Source: Bathynomus jamesi (taxonomy: Eukaryota; Arthropoda; Malacostraca; Isopoda; Cirolanidae). Taken from it: DNA of 64,000 nt. The position numbers and the translations under genes were made by a program. Positions 63,204 through 64,000 of this stretch are shown one piece after another. The notes beneath the pieces were generated by a model, which was given only the letters and a program-made list of their open reading frames with translations, did no database searches and had not been told where the DNA came from. Location: contig JAJOZX010000091.1 in assembly GCA_023014485.1 (NCBI GenBank), positions 1-64,000 on the forward strand, given 5' to 3'. How positions within the stretch are numbered: position 1 is the first letter of the stretch; every line of letters starts with the position of its first letter.

Positions 63204-63237
<34 letters not shown>

Positions 63238-63240
<3 letters not shown>

Positions 63241-63422
63241 ATAAACGGAGAAGTAAAAATAAAAAATAAAAATTAAAAATTAGAGGATTAACAAAGAGGC
63301 AAACAGATTTGTAAGGAAAAATATCGATTTTTAGCACAAGATCAAATGAATTATAAAAATACAAATTTATACTAGAAATCTGCCCGAGTTTTAACACTTT
63401 GCCTTTTAGAGTCAAGTTTCGA
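63238..63422 (-). mobile_element. PLE end fragment, family of 29447-29762
   Basis: Shares CAATAAACGGAGAA and ATCGATTTTTAGCACAAGAT with 29585-29690. It follows a (TA)n tract at 63209-63236. Confidence 0.55.
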
Positions 63423-63429
63423 TATATAT

Positions 63430-63778
63430 AAAATAAAATGAAGATTAAAAGTTAATAAAGTAGCGTACAAGTTTACCAAAGATTTAGCGTCCTACCCTTT
63501 TTATCTAAATTTGTTTTGAAGGAATTCAAAACAACAGGATCGAGTTGAAAAAGACCTTTGCTTATGTTGAAGTTATTTGAAAGTTGGATAATGGCAGACT
63601 CAAGAATATTTCTATTGACAATGTTGCTAGAATGAAATAAAACTGAAGCATTATTCCAATCAATACAGTGGGATAACTCTGACAAATGGACAAAAAGAGC
63701 ACTGGACAACTGTCCTGTTCTAACGGAATATTGATGCTGTTTTATACGTGTGTGCAAATCCTTTCCCGTCTGATCTAT
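63430..63778 (-). pseudogene. PLE GIY-YIG endonuclease fragment, left arm
   Basis: Minus strand LHTRIKQHQYSVRTGQLSSA with the active-site arginine, FVHLSELSHCIDW and NRNILESAIIQLSNNF with the catalytic glutamate, then a C-terminal SKGLFQLDPVV. The YIG strand is cut at the inversion centre (about 63778). The same sequence starts again on the plus strand. The family differs from both other endonucleases in the window. Confidence 0.75.
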
Positions 63779-64000
63779 GTCAGACTATAAAATTGGGTGT
63801 AAACAATGTGATTCCTTTTACATAGGTCAGACGGGAAAGGATTTGCACACACGTATAAAACAGCATCAATATTCCGTTAGAACAGGACAGTTGTCCAGTG
63901 CTCTTTTTGTCCATTTGTCAGAGTTATCCCACTGTATTGATTGGAATAATGCTTCAGTTTTATTTCATTCTAGCAACATTGTCAATAGAAATATTCTTGA
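63779..64000 (+). pseudogene. PLE GIY-YIG endonuclease fragment, right arm (cut by window edge)
   Basis: Reads YKIGCKQCDSFYIGQTGKDL then HTRIKQHQYSVRTGQ and NASVLFHSSNIVNRNIL up to the edge. It extends further 5' than the left arm, keeping the YIG strand and a C-x2-C. It is the inverted partner of 63430-63778, with near identity over about 200 bp. What lies beyond 64000 is unknown, so it might be longer. Confidence 0.75.

Larger units (their letters stand above)
60408..63210 (+). mobile_element. Penelope-like element, copy 2, 5'-truncated and inverted relative to copy 1
   Basis: It starts inside the N-terminal coding region (TTTCTCAAGTCAAAACTGG), passes RT and endonuclease, and ends in the terminal repeat sequence with the hairpin at 63115-63143, stopping short of the GTCATGCGG end. 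Protein identity with copy 1 is nearly complete. Confidence 0.9.

Overview
The window reads as eukaryotic repeat DNA with no intact host gene that I can recognise. It is AT-rich, is broken up by many (TA)n, (GT)n and (TTA)n microsatellites, and is packed with nested transposable elements. The mix suggests an invertebrate, most probably an arthropod: a CsRn1-type Ty3/gypsy element whose Gag carries a C-H-C-C finger, GIY-YIG Penelope-like elements (PLEs), mariner/IS630-type transposases, TTAGG-like short arrays, 5S-rRNA-like and tRNA-like short interspersed units. The species cannot be told from the sequence alone.

Layout. 1-4966: Ty3/gypsy copy 1 on the minus strand, its 3' LTR cut by the window edge. 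4967-9000: a Tigger-like element (6018-7560) with a hAT-type element nested in it (6520-7262), in otherwise featureless DNA. 9000-11270: two PLE 3' parts in inverted orientation between (TTA)n arrays, one interrupted by a deleted mariner. 11358-16690: three further hAT-type elements with subterminal hexamer arrays, plus a tRNA-like unit. 18776-19740: a decayed mariner containing a short inverted copy of its own catalytic motif. 20368-22362: a TIR element with the longest intact non-retroelement ORF of the window, function unknown. 23145-24790: a foldback MITE and a tail-to-tail LINE pair. 26066-32451: two nearly identical copies, in inverted orientation, of a 2.6 kb DNA transposon of unclear superfamily, separated by PLE ends. 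32465-33455: an array of about 270 bp tRNA-like units. 33475-34148: a Merlin/IS1595-type element with long TIRs. 34170-34990: a LINE 3' end. 36291-37415: mariner MITEs.

38894-43912: Ty3/gypsy copy 2 on the plus strand, complete with both LTRs and a 4 bp target duplication, inserted in an old LINE. 44702-46949: a diverged relative of the 26-32 kb transposons. 47049-49925: a GC-rich foldback, a 443 bp unit in tandem and inverted form, a 5S-rRNA-like unit and a SINE. 51269-54645: mariner derivatives and SINE pieces. 55855-64000: PLEs, including a long element (57290-60407) facing a second copy (60408-63210), and a further inverted pair at the right edge.

How it fits together. Elements of nearly every class sit in or beside (TA)n tracts, and pairs in inverted orientation recur. 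Gypsy, PLE and the 26-32 kb transposon are each present as two nearly identical copies, so they look recently active. Many of their reading-frame breaks are single-base length changes in homopolymers, so part of the apparent decay may be assembly error. All family assignments are from motif recognition by eye; no database search was run.
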